The translations under genes and the position numbers were made by a program. Under the pieces are notes generated by a model. The model was not told the origin of the DNA and searched no databases. It saw nothing but the letters and a program-made list of their open reading frames with translations. From a bacterium (lineage in GTDB: Bacteria > 4484-113 > JAFGCY01): a DNA stretch of 60,066 bases. This document shows positions 58,798-60,066 of this stretch, piece after piece. Each line of letters starts with the position of its first letter. Position 1 is the first letter of the stretch. The stretch lies in NCBI GenBank assembly GCA_020849855.1, contig JADZFO010000026.1, positions 1-60,066 on the forward strand, given 5' to 3'.

Positions 58798-59946
58798 GTG
58801 AAAGGACTTCTCCTCATTGGCGGGCTGGCCACGCGCCTGCTGCCGCTGTCAAAAGACATCGCCAAGAGCCTGCTGCCAGTGCTGGACCGCGAATTGCTGC
58901 ACTACCAAATCGGCCAGCTGGCCCAGGCCGGGATCGGCGAGATCATCCTGGCCGCCGGGCATCAGGTGGAGCAGCTGCGCGAGTACGTCAGCCATTACAG
59001 CGGCATTGATATCCAGATCTCAGTAGAGAGTGAGCCGCGCGGGACCGCCGGCGCCATCGCCAATGCCCGCGAGCTGATCGGCGACGAGCCGCTGGTGGTG
59101 CTGAATGCCGACATCCTAAGCAGCATTGACCTGGGCCATGTGATTGAAGTGCATGAGGAGCAGGGCCGTGTGGCCACACTGGTGGGCTTCGGCGTTGAGG
59201 ATGCCTCACGCTTTGGCCTTTTCAAGCTGCGCGAGCTGGCCGGCGCAGAGCAGGATGATGACGAGGGCCACTCCGGCAACGGCCACGACCGCCACGCCGC
59301 CAGCGCCTTCGATGGCCCGGGCGATACTGAGCAAGCGCCGAAGATCAGCGAGATCATCGGCTTTCTTGAAAAGCCGCAGGGCTATGTAGGCGAGCCGCCG
59401 CACTACATCAACGCCGGGATCTATGTGCTGGAGCCGGAGGCCGTGGCGGCGATCCCCGACGGCCGGCCGGTCAGTATCGAGCGCGAGATCTTTCCGCAGC
59501 TTCTGCAGCAGCACGGCAGCTTCACGCATTTCCCGCTGCAGGGACTGTGGGCGGATATAGGCACCTTCGAAGGCTATTTCAAAGCGAACTTCAGCCTGCT
59601 GGCGCGGCGCTTCACCTTCGGCGATTCGCCGCTCTGGGGCCAGCGAGACGACTGCGCCATCTTCAAGGACCTGGTCTACCTGCACAAGAGCGTGCGCGTT
59701 GAACCGGGAGCCGATCTGTACCACCGAGTGGCCCTGATGCAGGGCTGCATTGTGGGCAGTGGCAGCCGCCTGCAGGACTGCCTGCTGATGCCCGGCGCCA
59801 GGGTGGGCGAGGGCTGCCAGGTCAAAGAGGCCATCCTGGGCCCGGGCGTTGAAGTCCCCAGCGGGGCAAGCGTGCAAAGCCAGGTGCTGGTGGCAGGCGA
59901 AGAGCCGGTGCCCTTCTTTCTCAGCGCGGAGCTGCGGCAGGCCTAG
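58798..59946 (+). CDS. Sugar-phosphate nucleotidyltransferase with left-handed beta-helix tail
   Basis: 382 residues, GTG start. N-terminal GGLATRLLPLSKDIAKSLLP (GxxTR loop, catalytic Lys), EPRGTAGAIANARELIG, NADILSSID; then FLEKPQGYVGEP and NAGIYVLEPEAV. A low-complexity insert (GAEQDDDEGHSGNGHDRHAA) sits near residue 150. C-terminal hexapeptide-like RVALMQGCIVGSGSRLQDCL suggests an oligomerising beta-helix. Closest to mannose-1-phosphate guanylyltransferase or glucose-1-phosphate thymidylyl-/uridylyltransferase with LbH tail; base not determined. Confidence 0.9.
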   Translation: MKGLLLIGGLATRLLPLSKDIAKSLLPVLDRELLHYQIGQLAQAGIGEIILAAGHQVEQLREYVSHYSGIDIQISVESEPRGTAGAIANARELIGDEPLVVLNADILSSIDLGHVIEVHEEQGRVATLVGFGVEDASRFGLFKLRELAGAEQDDDEGHSGNGHDRHAASAFDGPGDTEQAPKISEIIGFLEKPQGYVGEPPHYINAGIYVLEPEAVAAIPDGRPVSIEREIFPQLLQQHGSFTHFPLQGLWADIGTFEGYFKANFSLLARRFTFGDSPLWGQRDDCAIFKDLVYLHKSVRVEPGADLYHRVALMQGCIVGSGSRLQDCLLMPGARVGEGCQVKEAILGPGVEVPSGASVQSQVLVAGEEPVPFFLSAELRQA

Positions 59947-60066
59947 TTGTGGCCGCCAAACAGGTTATTCAGTGCCGGAAGGCGCGATGTGGGTGGCAGA
60001 TGGCCGATAGCACTGTGTGGTCGAGTGGAATTGTATCTTGAACAATAACTCTTCAGGGCTTCACAT

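Overview
This is a 60 kb window of dense, high-GC bacterial chromosome. It holds about fifty genes on both strands, with no rRNA, tRNA, phage module or CRISPR array that I can see. The lineage cannot be fixed without a marker gene. The clues are an S-layer-homology (SLH) protein at the left edge, many lipoproteins whose mature end begins Cys-Gly-Gly/Ala/Ser, a K+-independent-type membrane pyrophosphatase, and a very strong leaderless-promoter signature (TANNNT, six bases, then ATG/GTG). That signature is known from Deinococcota and Actinobacteria. I would call it an uncultured, possibly Terrabacteria-type bacterium, with low confidence.

Layout. 1-11 kb: SLH protein fragment, a 492-residue protein with a duplicated domain, ftsY, a RAYT-type Y1 transposase, hppA, a VOC protein, lipoprotein propeller, DUF393, queD, DUF302. 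11-26 kb: a domain-rich lipoprotein; a minus-strand operon of exported glycosidase, galactokinase and sugar-nucleotidyltransferase; a second RAYT; two overlapping GH63-like glycosidases. 26-32 kb: two small membrane proteins, the rimB-rimK pair, three exported proteins in a row, a lipoprotein, an MDR dehydrogenase. 32-40 kb: a third RAYT, a lytic transglycosylase, an amidohydrolase, a group II truncated hemoglobin, a VOC protein. 40-50 kb: YebC, L,D-transpeptidase, exported VOC protein, MtaD-like deaminase, AlkD-like protein, ispH, a nucleotide-sugar-epimerase-like SDR, ATP-type PEPCK. 50-60 kb: two paralogous lipoproteins, a PKD/propeller lipoprotein broken at codon 4, a TlpA-like thioredoxin, a B12-binding protein, a lipoyl protein, serS, a DUF2283/nuclease-like pair, queA and a second nucleotidyltransferase.

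The most striking feature is not a single gene but a network of short palindromes carrying the tetranucleotide GTAG (as GTAGGGG...CCCC, or CCCCTAC on the other strand). They look like REP sequences. Two of the three RAYT transposases sit inside arrays of two different palindrome families, which suggests transposase-specific families. In this window these palindromes occur between genes and also inside genes in frame (queA and three glycosidases), where they encode recurring peptide tags. They supply TAG stop codons to three genes, and their CCCCTAC end followed by AAT creates the -10 box of two leaderless genes. A second, independent repeat class is made of heptamer tandem repeats.
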